64,000 nucleotides of DNA, taken from positions 186,001 to 250,000 of the forward strand of contig NZ_JAQGJM010000008.1 in assembly GCF_028290625.1 (NCBI RefSeq). The letters are read 5' to 3'. The notes under the pieces were generated by a model. That model was given only the letters and a program-made list of their open reading frames with translations, had not been told where the DNA came from and ran no database searches. A program made the translations under genes and the position numbers. How positions within the stretch are numbered: the stretch's first letter is position 1; every line of letters begins with the position of its first letter. Of the stretch, positions 18,385 to 27,454 are shown piece by piece. The DNA is from Devosia sp. Its GTDB lineage: Bacteria > Pseudomonadota > Alphaproteobacteria > Rhizobiales > Devosiaceae.

Positions 18385-18446
18385 TGTACACGTGTGCAAA
18401 GGATCAATTCCGCATGAGACGGGATTTCTTTGTACACGTGCGCAAA
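18385..18446. promoter_or_regulatory. Twin operator sites upstream of the sugar ABC operon
   Basis: TGTACACGTGTGCAAA (18385-18400) and TGTACACGTGCGCAAA (18431-18446) are 15/16 identical, in the same orientation and 46 bases apart. Each core (TGTACACGTGYGCA) is an imperfect palindrome centred on CG, as in LacI-family operators. They lie about 135-200 bases before the binding-protein gene at 18582, whose operon encodes its own LacI regulator at 23951. The rest of this 368-base gap (18214-18581) shows no supported gene. Confidence 0.6.
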
Positions 18447-18581
18447 ATGTCACGAGGCCGTTATGAACGGCCCCTACAGCACCATAAGCTGGACTTGCGC
18501 CAGAGGAGTTTGCGGCCGGCATCAGCTTGATGGGTGGCTGTTCTGGGACCAGCCACCTGACGGCTCAATGGGAGAATACGG

Positions 18582-19931
18582 ATGACAATTCTAAGAGGTT
18601 TGATGCGGGCGACCGCACTTGTTGCCGTGACGGCGGCACTCGCCGGCCCGGCTCTGGCCAAGGACGTGACGATCAGCGTTTGGGCTGGCGGCACCGGGCC
18701 AAACGACGTCTATCGCGTCGATGCGATCGATATCGCGGCCGACATTCTGGAGCGTGAAGCCGCCATTCGCGGCGAAGAGCTCAACATCACGGTCGAAAAG
18801 ACCACCTATCCGGGTTGGCCCGATTTCAAGCAGGCGCTGACCCTGTCGGCCGAAGCCGGCAATCCACCCAATATCGTGGTGTCCGGCCATGAAGACATTG
18901 CCCCCTGGGCGCAGTCGGGCCTGATCGTGCCGGTCGAGGACTATGTAGATCTCGATGCCTGGCCGCTTAGCGCCATCTATCCGAACTTGATGGAAATCGC
19001 CTCCTATAGCGGCAGCGTCTATGGCATTCCGCAGGATGCCGAGTCGCGGCCCTTCTTCTTCTGGCGGCCTTCGATGCTGGCTATCGGTTACACCGATGCC
19101 GATCTCGATGCATTGCCGCAGAAGATCCAGGACGGCGGCTATACGCTGGCCAATGTCATCGAAGACGCCAAGAAGATGCAGGACGCCGGCGTCGTGCAGC
19201 CCGGCTATGGCTTCTATCCGCGCCCGTCCAATGGTCCCGATTACTGGCAGTTTTACCGCAGCTTCGGCGGTACGCTGGAGGAGAACGGCAAGCTGGTGTT
19301 CGACAAGGCCGCGATGACCAAGTTCTACCAGTTCTTCGTCGATGCGGTCGCCGCGGGCGTCACCAAGAAGAACCATATCGGCATGGACGACGCCACCTGG
19401 TGGGCCGATATCGGCGCCGGCAAGGCTGGCATCTGGCATGGCGGCACCTGGCATTATGCCCGTTACGTCAACCAGGAAGGCATGCAGGATTTCTTCGGCA
19501 ATGTGCAGTTCTCGCTGATCCCGGCTGGCGATGCCGAGGGCAAGGCCAATACGCTGACCCATCCGCTGGTCTACCTGCTGACTGCCAACAAGGACGCAGA
19601 GCTGGTGCAGATCGCCGCCGATCTGATCACCATCGCGTCCGAGCCGCAGATCAACGTGCTGCACGCCATCAAGTCGGCCCATCTCGGCATTTCCGAGGAA
19701 GAGACGACGCTGGCGCTCTATAGCGACAACCGCTGGGCCTCCGAGGCCAGCCAGCGCCTGCTGCCCTATGCCACTGCCATGCCGAACAACGCCAATTTCG
19801 GCGTCTATTGGGATGCGATGTGGGCGGGCCTGCAGGCATCGTGGACCGGCACCAAGACGGTCGACCAGGCCATCGCCGATGTCGAAACCACGCTCAAGAG
19901 CGGCCTTGGCGACGCGATCATCATTCGCTAG
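18582..19931 (+). CDS. ABC transporter substrate-binding protein, family 1 (sugar type)
   Basis: The 449-residue protein begins with a clear signal peptide (MTILRGLMRATALVAVTAAL, cleavage after ALA near residue 26). It continues as a family 1 extracellular binding protein with TISVWAGGTGPND, an SAEAGNPPNIVVSGHEDIAP block and a long hinge region. It captures the solute in the periplasm for the MalF/MalG-type permeases at 19992 and 21299. The glycerophosphodiesterase and inositol-phosphatase-like genes in the same operon hint at a glycerophosphodiester ligand. Binding proteins of this family also take simple sugars and polyols, so the ligand is open. Confidence 0.92.
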   Translation: MTILRGLMRATALVAVTAALAGPALAKDVTISVWAGGTGPNDVYRVDAIDIAADILEREAAIRGEELNITVEKTTYPGWPDFKQALTLSAEAGNPPNIVVSGHEDIAPWAQSGLIVPVEDYVDLDAWPLSAIYPNLMEIASYSGSVYGIPQDAESRPFFFWRPSMLAIGYTDADLDALPQKIQDGGYTLANVIEDAKKMQDAGVVQPGYGFYPRPSNGPDYWQFYRSFGGTLEENGKLVFDKAAMTKFYQFFVDAVAAGVTKKNHIGMDDATWWADIGAGKAGIWHGGTWHYARYVNQEGMQDFFGNVQFSLIPAGDAEGKANTLTHPLVYLLTANKDAELVQIAADLITIASEPQINVLHAIKSAHLGISEEETTLALYSDNRWASEASQRLLPYATAMPNNANFGVYWDAMWAGLQASWTGTKTVDQAIADVETTLKSGLGDAIIIR

Positions 19932-19991
19932 TCGCGCCATCCAACCGGCGGGAGCAATCCCGCCGGTCCTTCCCGGCAGCAGGAGGCCTCG

Positions 19992-21296
19992 ATGAACAGT
20001 TCCAGATCGCTCGGCCTGATGTTGCTGACGCCGGCAATTGTGCTGGTGGTGTTGTTTTTCCTCGTGCCGGTGGCGCTGACGGCGGTGTTCTCGTTCACCA
20101 ATATGAGTACCGCGACCGGCATTACCGGCGGAGCCTATCAGATTGGTCCCAGCTCCCTGCAACGGCTGGGCGATAGTTATGGATTTCCCGAGCTGGCCGA
20201 ACGGCTGAGCCAGCCGAGCTATGTGATCGACGAACGGGGCCTCACGGCGTTGGAGAGCGCCGGCGTCGACGCATCCGCGATCACAGAAATGCGCACCCAT
20301 CTGGGCGAGGTGTTTCCGACGCGGCGTGAAGCCGAGCGGATGATCAAGGGGCTGGATGCTCGGCCGAGCACGCGGGAGGTCAAGCAGATCTCCGAGCAGT
20401 TCAACCGCTCGCTGCTCGATACCCGTTATGAAAGCGAGGGTGATCTTCTGGCTGGGCTCGATGCGCTGGGCGTCGAGGTGACGCCAGCGGAGCGCGACGC
20501 GGTCGCCGCCTCCAGCTATTCGGGCTGGACCTGGACCACCGACAATTTCCGCCGCATGGTGTCGACGCCCGATACCTTGCGAACGCTGATCAATACGGTG
20601 TTCTACGTCGCCATCGTGCTGGTGCTGTTCAATACCGGCTATGCGATGTTCCTGGCGATCACCACCTATTATATGCCCGAGACGACGGGCGGTATTTTCC
20701 GCTCGATCTGGCTTTTGCCGCGCATCACGCCGCCGGTCATTTATGTGCTGATGTGGAAATGGCTAGCCTGGGACACGGGGTTCATCTCGATGTTCCTCGG
20801 GCAGTTCGGCGTGGCGCCGAAAAACTGGATGCTGGATAGCTCGACCAATGCCTGGGTGTTCGTCATCCTGATCAATGGCTTTGTGGGCGCTTCGATGGGC
20901 ATGCTGGTGTTTTCGTCGGCGCTGCGGGCCATTCCGAAATCGCAGTTTTATGCCAGCGAGGTGGATGGCGCGAGCCGCTGGCAGCAGATCCGCTACATCA
21001 TCCTGCCACAGATGCGTTGGCCGATCCTGTTCGTCACCTGCTACCAGACGCTGTCGCTGCTGGCCTCGTTCGACCTGATCCTGTTGTCGACCGAGGGCGG
21101 GCCGGGCGGCGCCACCGAAGTGTGGTCGCTGATGACCTATCACACCGCGCTCAACAACTATGCGGGCAACCTCGAATACGGCTATGGCACGGCGCTATCG
21201 CTGGTGCTGGTGGTGATCGGGGTCACGCTGTCGCTGATCTATCTGCGGGTGTTCAATTACAACGCGCTGGTCGCCAAACCGCTGATCGAGCAATAG
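19992..21296 (+). CDS. ABC transporter permease, MalF type, with large periplasmic insertion
   Basis: A strong AGGAGG site precedes ATG 19992. The 434-residue protein has a first membrane helix (about residues 8-32), then about 150 mostly hydrophilic residues before the second helix (near 195), then the standard five-helix core with the EAA loop FYASEVDGASRWQQIRYIIL. Ordinary sugar permeases of this type have about 290-320 residues. The extra segment lies where E. coli MalF has its periplasmic P2 domain, which contacts the binding protein. It pairs with the MalG-type subunit at 21299. Confidence 0.9.
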   Translation: MNSSRSLGLMLLTPAIVLVVLFFLVPVALTAVFSFTNMSTATGITGGAYQIGPSSLQRLGDSYGFPELAERLSQPSYVIDERGLTALESAGVDASAITEMRTHLGEVFPTRREAERMIKGLDARPSTREVKQISEQFNRSLLDTRYESEGDLLAGLDALGVEVTPAERDAVAASSYSGWTWTTDNFRRMVSTPDTLRTLINTVFYVAIVLVLFNTGYAMFLAITTYYMPETTGGIFRSIWLLPRITPPVIYVLMWKWLAWDTGFISMFLGQFGVAPKNWMLDSSTNAWVFVILINGFVGASMGMLVFSSALRAIPKSQFYASEVDGASRWQQIRYIILPQMRWPILFVTCYQTLSLLASFDLILLSTEGGPGGATEVWSLMTYHTALNNYAGNLEYGYGTALSLVLVVIGVTLSLIYLRVFNYNALVAKPLIEQ

Positions 21297-21298
21297 AT

Positions 21299-22141
21299 AT
21301 GGCCACGCAAACCCAAGTTTCGGCGAATTTCAAGAGCTGGCCGGTGATCCTGGCGCTGGCCATCGTCAGCCTGCCGCTGATCGTGATGTATCTCTACTTT
21401 TTCATCGATACGATCACCGACTCCGCGCCCGGCTCGCTCATTCCCAATGCGATCACCTTCCGGCACTGGGACTTCCTGTGGCAGGCACGCGGCAATCGGC
21501 CGAGCATCTGGCCGGTGGCACTCAACACGCTGGTCTTCGCCACCACGGTGACGATCATCGTGCTGCTGGTGTCCTCGACCGCCGGCTATGTGCTCAGCCG
21601 CCTCAACGTGCCGGGGCGTGGCTTCTTCCTCGCCGGCGTCATGGTGCTGCATGCGTTCCCATCGGTCACGCTGATCGTGGCTATCTTCCTCGTGCTGCAG
21701 ATGGTGGGGCTGTATAATTCCCTGATCGGCGTGATCCTGGTCAAAGCAGCGCTGGAAATGCCCCTCGGCATCTGGCTGATGAAGGGCTTTTACGACACCG
21801 TGCCGTGGGAAATCGAAATGGCGGGGATCGCCGATGGGGCGTCGCGCTTCACCGTGTTCCGCCGGCTGGTGCTGCCGCAGGTGCGGCCGGCGCTGATGGC
21901 CCTGGGGCTGTTCGCGTTTCTCTCCAGTTGGAGCGAATATATCCTGCCGCAGGTGCTGGCGCCCGGCGCCAAGGCGCAGGTGCTGAGCGTCTATCTCGCC
22001 AGCCTGATCGCCGACGACAACAATTTCGACCTGTCCTTGTTCAAGGCGGTCGGCGTTTTCTACATCATCCCGGTGCTGATCCTGTTCCTGTTTTTCCAGA
22101 AGCACCTCATGAACATCTATGGCGGGGGCTCGAAGGGCTGA
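21299..22141 (+). CDS. ABC transporter permease, MalG type
   Basis: ATG 21299 follows the previous TAG by two bases, giving 280 residues with about six helices. The EAA loop is EIEMAGIADGASRFTVFRRL, typical for MalG/UgpE proteins. The protein ends HLMNIYGGGSKG, close to the family's usual tail. Its stop overlaps the ATG of the ATPase gene (TGATG), so the permease and ATPase genes are translationally coupled. Confidence 0.93.
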   Translation: MATQTQVSANFKSWPVILALAIVSLPLIVMYLYFFIDTITDSAPGSLIPNAITFRHWDFLWQARGNRPSIWPVALNTLVFATTVTIIVLLVSSTAGYVLSRLNVPGRGFFLAGVMVLHAFPSVTLIVAIFLVLQMVGLYNSLIGVILVKAALEMPLGIWLMKGFYDTVPWEIEMAGIADGASRFTVFRRLVLPQVRPALMALGLFAFLSSWSEYILPQVLAPGAKAQVLSVYLASLIADDNNFDLSLFKAVGVFYIIPVLILFLFFQKHLMNIYGGGSKG

Positions 22142-23199
22142 TGCGGATTCTGCTCGATAAATTCTCCAAGAGTTTCGGCACCACCAAGGTCATCGAGGAC
22201 CTGACGCTGGAAGTTGCCGATGGCGAAATGCTGGCTTTGCTCGGCCCCTCGGGCTGCGGCAAATCCACGACGCTGTTTGCCATCTGCGGCATCCACAAGG
22301 TCACTGGTGGGCGCATCCTGTTCGGCGACCGCGATGTCACCGATCTGCCCAGCCAGGCGCGCAGCGTCGGGGTCGTGTTCCAGTCTTATGCGCTTTATCC
22401 GCATATGACGGTGGCGGAGAACATCGCCTTTCCGCTGCAGGTCAAGAAGGTCGCGCCCGACCAGATCAAGCGCGAGGTCGATGCGATCGCCGCGCTTGTG
22501 CATATCGAGAACCTGCTCGGGCGGCGTCCGGCGGAACTGTCGGGCGGCCAGCAACAGCGCGTGGCCTTGGCCCGGGCGCTGGTGCGCAAGCCCGATGTGC
22601 TGCTGCTCGACGAGCCGCTGGCCAACCTCGATGCGAAACTGCGGCTGGAAATGCGCTCGGAAATCCGCCGCATCCAGTTGGAAACCGGGATCACGGCGAT
22701 ACTTGTCACCCACGACCAGGTCGAGGCGATGAGCATGTGCGACCGCATCGCCATCATGAATGCGGGCGAAATCGTGCAATTAGCCACGCCGACCGAGATG
22801 TATCACAATCCGCGTACGGCCTTTGTGGCCGGGTTCCTGGGCAATCCGCCGATCGCGTTTCTCCGCGGTACCGCCAAAGACGGCGGCTTCGCATTGGACA
22901 ATTCCGACATTCGCTTGCCGCTGCCGGCGGGCACGCTCAGCCCCGCCGATGGCAGCAAGCTGACGTTGGGCATTCGCCCCGAGGATTTTGGACCGCTCGG
23001 CGATATCGCTATCCCGGGCAAAATCGCGTTCGTGGAAACCCAGGGCCGCGAGAACCTCTATGACGTGCGGCTGGCCGATGGCAGCATGCTGCGCTCGATC
23101 CAGCCGGTGCGCGGCGATATCGCGGTGGGCAACGAGGTTGCCTGGAGCGCCAGCGGCGCCAAGGTGATGGTGTTCGGCGAAGACGGAGCGCGGCTATGA
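22141..23199 (+). CDS. ABC transporter ATP-binding protein, MalK/UgpC type
   Basis: The 352-residue ATPase has Walker A GPSGCGKS, a Q-loop in VVFQSYALYPHMTVAENIAF, the signature LSGGQQQR, Walker B LLLDEPLANLD and an H-loop in LVTHDQVEAM. A C-terminal TOBE/OB regulatory region starts about residue 235 (GFLGNPPIAFLRG, LTLGIRPEDF). It powers the importer formed with the proteins at 18582-22141. The C-terminal domain of this family can bind regulators. Its stop overlaps the start of the phosphodiesterase gene. Confidence 0.93.
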   Translation: MRILLDKFSKSFGTTKVIEDLTLEVADGEMLALLGPSGCGKSTTLFAICGIHKVTGGRILFGDRDVTDLPSQARSVGVVFQSYALYPHMTVAENIAFPLQVKKVAPDQIKREVDAIAALVHIENLLGRRPAELSGGQQQRVALARALVRKPDVLLLDEPLANLDAKLRLEMRSEIRRIQLETGITAILVTHDQVEAMSMCDRIAIMNAGEIVQLATPTEMYHNPRTAFVAGFLGNPPIAFLRGTAKDGGFALDNSDIRLPLPAGTLSPADGSKLTLGIRPEDFGPLGDIAIPGKIAFVETQGRENLYDVRLADGSMLRSIQPVRGDIAVGNEVAWSASGAKVMVFGEDGARL

Positions 23200-23954
23200 T
23201 CCCGGCCTATGTGCATGAACTAGCGCTGCGCTATGGCTGGCCGGTTACGGCGGCCGAATTGCCGATGACCATCGGACATCGCGGCGCGAGCGGCCACAAG
23301 CGCGAAAATACGCTGGCGGCGTTTCAACTGGCGGCAGATATGGGCGCCCGCATGTGGGAGCTGGACACCCAGCTCACGGCGGACGGCATTTGCGTGGTCA
23401 GCCATGACGATCACCTGCAGCGCGTGTTTGGGCAGGACCTGCACATCTCCAAGCTCAGCTTTTCCGAATTGCGCGCCGTCGTGCCGGATGTGCCCAGTTT
23501 TGCCGAAGTCGCGGCGCTGGCTCGCGAGACCCATTGCGGGCTCTATGTGGAACTGAAGGCAGCGGGCACCGGCCAGTTGGTGTGGCAGGAATTGCTGGCA
23601 AACGAGCAGCGTTTCGCCTGCCTGGGCTCGTTCGACGTGGCGCAGGTGCGCGAGTTGCGCGACAGCGGCTGCGATTATCCGCTGTCGGTGCTGGTGCGCG
23701 TGGGACACGATCCGCATGCGCTGGCCGACCGCGCCGGAGCCGACATCATTCACCTGTGCTGGGAAAATGCCGGGCCGCGACCGCAGGACCTGGTGGATGC
23801 GGCGCTGATCGCCAGGGCGCGCAGTGCCGGCAGGGGCATCGTGCTATGGCATGAGGAGCGGCCGGATATCATCGCCGATATCGTCATGCTGCCCGTGTTG
23901 GGAATTTGCACCGACCTGCCCGATTTATTCCAGAACCAGGCCAAGGCATCATGA
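23196..23954 (+). CDS. Glycerophosphodiester phosphodiesterase family protein
   Basis: The 252-residue cytoplasmic protein carries the GDPD metal and catalytic set: His28-Arg29 in TIGHRGASGHKRENTLAAF, Glu55 and Asp57 in WELDTQ, and His70 in VVSHDDHLQRVFG. These enzymes split glycerophosphodiesters into an alcohol and glycerol 3-phosphate, or in some variants a phosphorylated alcohol and glycerol. The ATG overlaps the ATPase stop (ATGA), as E. coli UgpQ is paired with UgpC, so the imported substrate is probably cleaved inside the cell. Confidence 0.9.
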   Translation: MIPAYVHELALRYGWPVTAAELPMTIGHRGASGHKRENTLAAFQLAADMGARMWELDTQLTADGICVVSHDDHLQRVFGQDLHISKLSFSELRAVVPDVPSFAEVAALARETHCGLYVELKAAGTGQLVWQELLANEQRFACLGSFDVAQVRELRDSGCDYPLSVLVRVGHDPHALADRAGADIIHLCWENAGPRPQDLVDAALIARARSAGRGIVLWHEERPDIIADIVMLPVLGICTDLPDLFQNQAKAS

Positions 23955-24952
23955 GCGACACCGAAAACCGTTCGCGCAAGGTGACTTCGTTCGATGTGGC
24001 GCGACGCGCCGGGGTGTCGCGCGCGGCGGTGTCGCGCACGTTCACGCCCAATGCCAGCGTCTCAGCCGAAACGCGCGCCAAGGTGCATGAGGCGGCCAAG
24101 CATCTGGGTTACCGTGTCAATTACCTGGCGCGGAGCCTCACCAATCAACGCTCTGATTTCGTCGGCGTCGTCGCGGCGGGCCTCGATAATCCGTTCCGCA
24201 ATTTGCAGATCGAGCAGATTTCGCGGGCGCTGCTGGCGCGTAATTTCCGGCCGGTGCTGCTGCCGACCGATACGGAGGACCAGGCCGAAGTCATTGCCCA
24301 ATTGCTGCATTATGCGGTGTCCGGTGTGCTGGTCACGTCGGATGCTCCCCCGACCTCGCTGTGCGAAGAGTTCGCCGACAATGGCGTGCCCATCGTGCTC
24401 ATCAACAAGGGCGATGACATTCCCCTGGTGGACCGAGTGGTCTCCGACGACAAGGCCGCCGGGCAGATCGCCGCGATGCAGTTGATCGACGGTGGCGCCA
24501 AGCGTCCGGCTGTGATGGGGGCGGCTGGCGTGTCCTATACAGCGCGGCGACGCATGGAGGCGTTCCTTGCCCGCTGCAAGGCGATGGGCGTAGTGGCCGA
24601 CGTGCTGCCCATAGAGCGCAATGATTATGCACACGGCTTCGATGGCGCCGAGAAACTTGACGGCACCAATATCGATGGCCTGTTCTGCATCAACGACTAC
24701 CTGGCCTGCGGGGTGATTGACGGCCTTGCCCGACAGCGCAAATCGCGCGGCGCACCTCCACTGCGCATTATCGGGCATGACAACATCCCGCAGGCCGGGT
24801 GGGGTGCCTATGAGCTGACGACGATCTTGCAGCCCTGCGATATCCAGGCCGAGCAGGCCATCGACCTTCTGACCAGCCGCATGGCCGATCCGACAATGAC
24901 CGCACGGGTGGAATTTACCCCCGTTTCCCTGATCAAGAGGCAGACCGCGTGA
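23951..24952 (+). CDS. LacI-family transcriptional regulator
   Basis: ATG 23951 overlaps the previous TGA, giving 333 residues. The helix-turn-helix is TSFDVARRAGVSRAAVSRTF (about residues 12-31), followed by a hinge LGYRVNYLARSL and a periplasmic-binding-protein-like effector domain. It is encoded inside the transporter/phosphodiesterase operon, so it probably responds to the imported compound and binds the two TGTACACGTG sites upstream of 18582. Regulator position within the operon implies autoregulation. Confidence 0.9.
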   Translation: MSDTENRSRKVTSFDVARRAGVSRAAVSRTFTPNASVSAETRAKVHEAAKHLGYRVNYLARSLTNQRSDFVGVVAAGLDNPFRNLQIEQISRALLARNFRPVLLPTDTEDQAEVIAQLLHYAVSGVLVTSDAPPTSLCEEFADNGVPIVLINKGDDIPLVDRVVSDDKAAGQIAAMQLIDGGAKRPAVMGAAGVSYTARRRMEAFLARCKAMGVVADVLPIERNDYAHGFDGAEKLDGTNIDGLFCINDYLACGVIDGLARQRKSRGAPPLRIIGHDNIPQAGWGAYELTTILQPCDIQAEQAIDLLTSRMADPTMTARVEFTPVSLIKRQTA

Positions 24953-25770
24953 TTGAGGCCGAAACCAAAGCCCCGGGCCTTTCGGCGCGCGTCAACGCCG
25001 CGATCGATCTGGCGCGCCAGGTGGGACGCGCCGCATCGGCATTCCGCGACAGCGGCGCGCTCAATGTCGAGAACAAGGGCCTGCAGGACTTCGTCACCAT
25101 TGCCGACCGGCAGGCGGAGGACACCATCCGCACCACGCTGGCGCGCCTGTTCCCCGATGACGGCTTCATGGGTGAAGAAGGCGGTGGAACGCCGAGCGGG
25201 CCTGGCTTCTGGGTCGTGGATCCCATCGATGGCACCACCAATTATATCCGCGGTTTCCGCCATTGGGGTGTGTCGATGGCCTATGTGGCCGACGGGGAAA
25301 TCCGCGTCGGGGTGATCTATGACGCGGCGGTGGACAAGGTCTATTCGGCGGTCAAAGGGCAGGGCGCCTTCAAGGATGGCAAGGCGATCCGCGCGTCGTC
25401 CGTAACCGATCCGGCGCGGGCGATTGCCATTCTGGGCCATTCGCGCCGCACCGACTTTGCGGTGTATCAGGGCGTCTCGCAACGGCTTTACGATCTGGGC
25501 ATTGACTACCGTCGCATGGGCGCAGCGGCGATCGGCCTGGTTCGCGTGGCCGACGGGATCGCCGATTTGTACTACGAACAGCATCTCAACGGCTGGGACA
25601 TGATGGCGGGGGCCTTGATTGCGCGTGAAGCGGGGGCCATGGTCGCAATGCCGCCACTTGCTGCGTCGCTTAATGAAGGTGGGCCCATTATTGCCGGCGC
25701 CGCCGGTCTTGCTGCCCAATTCGCATTCCTCGCCGATATTGCCGGTGCCGATTGCGTCCCCCTGCCATGA
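24949..25770 (+). CDS. Inositol monophosphatase family protein
   Basis: The start is GTG 24949, overlapping the regulator's TGA. The 273-residue protein shows the Mg2+-phosphatase motifs Glu76 in GEEGGG, Asp91 and Asp94 in VVDPIDGTTNYIRG, and the C-terminal WDMMAGALIAREAGA. Family members hydrolyse inositol 1-phosphate, histidinol phosphate, fructose 1,6-bisphosphate or PAP. In this operon, next to a glycerophosphodiesterase and a phosphate transporter, removal of phosphate from a sugar or inositol phosphate is the likely job. Confidence 0.9.
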   Translation: MIEAETKAPGLSARVNAAIDLARQVGRAASAFRDSGALNVENKGLQDFVTIADRQAEDTIRTTLARLFPDDGFMGEEGGGTPSGPGFWVVDPIDGTTNYIRGFRHWGVSMAYVADGEIRVGVIYDAAVDKVYSAVKGQGAFKDGKAIRASSVTDPARAIAILGHSRRTDFAVYQGVSQRLYDLGIDYRRMGAAAIGLVRVADGIADLYYEQHLNGWDMMAGALIAREAGAMVAMPPLAASLNEGGPIIAGAAGLAAQFAFLADIAGADCVPLP

Positions 25771-25789
25771 ACCGAGGACCACTTCCGGG

Positions 25790-27454
25790 ATGAACATCTA
25801 TCTGCTGATCTTGCATCTTGCTGGCGCTGCGACACTGTTGCTATGGGCGGTCCGAATGGTCCGAACCGGTGTCGAGCGGAGCCAGGAACCGGCCCTGCGG
25901 CGCGCATTGCGCGAAAGCCGGGGCAGCAAGGTCAAGGCGGCAGGGATTGGTGCGATTATCGCGCTGCTATTGCAGAGTTCGACCGCGGTGGCCGTGCTGG
26001 CCGCCGGGTTTGCGGGCATCGGCATCATGAGCGTGGCGACGGGGCTGGCGCTGATGCTGGGTGCCTATTTCGGCTCCTCGATCGTGGTGCTGGTGCTGTC
26101 GGTGGATTTGACCTGGCTAGTGCCCCTGCTTTTGCTCGCCGGTGGTGGCCTGTTCTTCAAGGGTACGGCGCGCGAACAGCGCCAGTTCGGGCGCATCCTG
26201 ATCGGGATCGCGCTGATCCTGATTTCGCTGCAGATGATCGGCGAGGCGACGGCGCCGCTGCGCGGCAATGCCGAACTGCCGGTGATTGTGAACTATCTCA
26301 GCGGCGACTTCGTCACGGCGTTCCTGATCGGGGCGGCGTTCACCTGGCTGGTACATTCCAGCGTGGCTTCGGCGCTGCTGATCGTGACGCTGGCGGCGCA
26401 GGGCGTGATGCCGATCGAGCTTGGCATATCGCTGATCCTGGGCGCCAATCTTGGTGGGACGCTGGCGGGGATGGGCCTGACCGGCAACGGTACCACCGAA
26501 GCGCGGCGGATTGCCTATGGGCAATTGCTGTTCCGCGGGCTGGGTGCTGTCGCGGTGCTGCTGGCCTATCACTTGCTCAATCCCGACCTATCCTGGCTGG
26601 GCAGTGACGTGGCCCGGCAGGTGATCAATCTACACCTGGCGTTCAACTTGGCTGTCCTGCTGGTTGGCCTGCCGCTGACCGACGTCGTGGCGACGCTCAT
26701 GGAACGCCTGATCAAGCCGAAACTGACGGCCGAGGAAATGGCCAATCCGCTGGCCGGTGCCACCAGCGCGCTCGACCAGAAGGTGGTCAGCCAGCCCGAT
26801 CTGGCGCTGGCCAGCGCGACGCGCGAATTGCTGCGCATGGCCGAAATCATCGAGCGCATGCTAGCGCCGCTGATGGAGCTGTATGAAACCGGCGACCGCG
26901 AGAAAATCCGCCAGGCGCGGCAGATGGAGGATGCGGTCGACCAGGCCCAGCAGGAGATCAAGCTTTACCTAGCGCAAATCCAGTTCGGCGACGACCCTGA
27001 CGAGGTGCGGCGTGCGCATGACCTGTCGAGCTTTGCCATCAATCTGGAATATGTCGGCGACGCCATTTCCAAAACCTTGCTGCGGCTGGCCGAACGGCGG
27101 CGCGACCAAAAGCTGTCATTCTCGGCGGAAGGCTGGCGCGAACTCAACGAACTTCATCACCGGGTGATGGCAAACATGCAGTTGGCGCTCAACGTGTTGG
27201 TGTCGCAGGATCGGGAATCGGCGCGCAAGCTGCTGTCGGAAAAGGAAGCCATGGGCTGGGCCGAACGCGCCAGCCACGGCCAGCATTTGCTGCGGCTACA
27301 GGCTGGAGCCAGCGACAGCATCGAGACCAGCAATATCCATCTGGAAACCCTGCGGGCGCTCAAGACCATCAACTCGCTGTTCGCCAGCGTCGCCTATCCG
27401 ATCCTGCGCGCCAGTGGCGATCTGCTGGATAGCCGCCTGAGCGGCAAGGCTTAG
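25790..27454 (+). CDS. Na+/phosphate cotransporter family protein with PhoU-like C-terminus
   Basis: ATG 25790 (MNIYLLILHLAGAATLLLWA) gives 554 residues. The N-terminal half has two Na/Pi-cotransporter repeats, each with the Q-S-S/H-S-S type motif (IALLLQSSTAVAVLAAGF and TWLVHSSVASALLIVTLAA), and about eight membrane segments. Residues about 350-550 form helical PhoU-like bundles (ASATRELLRMAEIIERML, YVGDAISKTLL). The family moves inorganic phosphate with sodium. The gene is 19 bases after the phosphatase gene, so it could move phosphate released by that pathway. The direction of transport in this clade is uncertain. Confidence 0.9.
   Translation: MNIYLLILHLAGAATLLLWAVRMVRTGVERSQEPALRRALRESRGSKVKAAGIGAIIALLLQSSTAVAVLAAGFAGIGIMSVATGLALMLGAYFGSSIVVLVLSVDLTWLVPLLLLAGGGLFFKGTAREQRQFGRILIGIALILISLQMIGEATAPLRGNAELPVIVNYLSGDFVTAFLIGAAFTWLVHSSVASALLIVTLAAQGVMPIELGISLILGANLGGTLAGMGLTGNGTTEARRIAYGQLLFRGLGAVAVLLAYHLLNPDLSWLGSDVARQVINLHLAFNLAVLLVGLPLTDVVATLMERLIKPKLTAEEMANPLAGATSALDQKVVSQPDLALASATRELLRMAEIIERMLAPLMELYETGDREKIRQARQMEDAVDQAQQEIKLYLAQIQFGDDPDEVRRAHDLSSFAINLEYVGDAISKTLLRLAERRRDQKLSFSAEGWRELNELHHRVMANMQLALNVLVSQDRESARKLLSEKEAMGWAERASHGQHLLRLQAGASDSIETSNIHLETLRALKTINSLFASVAYPILRASGDLLDSRLSGKA

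Noticed and set aside
18212..18466. 84-codon frame in the gap before the sugar ABC operon
   Set aside because: No ribosome-binding site or homology is visible, and it covers the twin operator sites.
18591..20300. 569-codon minus-strand frame opposite the sugar-binding-protein gene
   Set aside because: The plus strand encodes a clear signal peptide and binding protein. The opposite frame is a codon-bias mirror with no recognisable motif.
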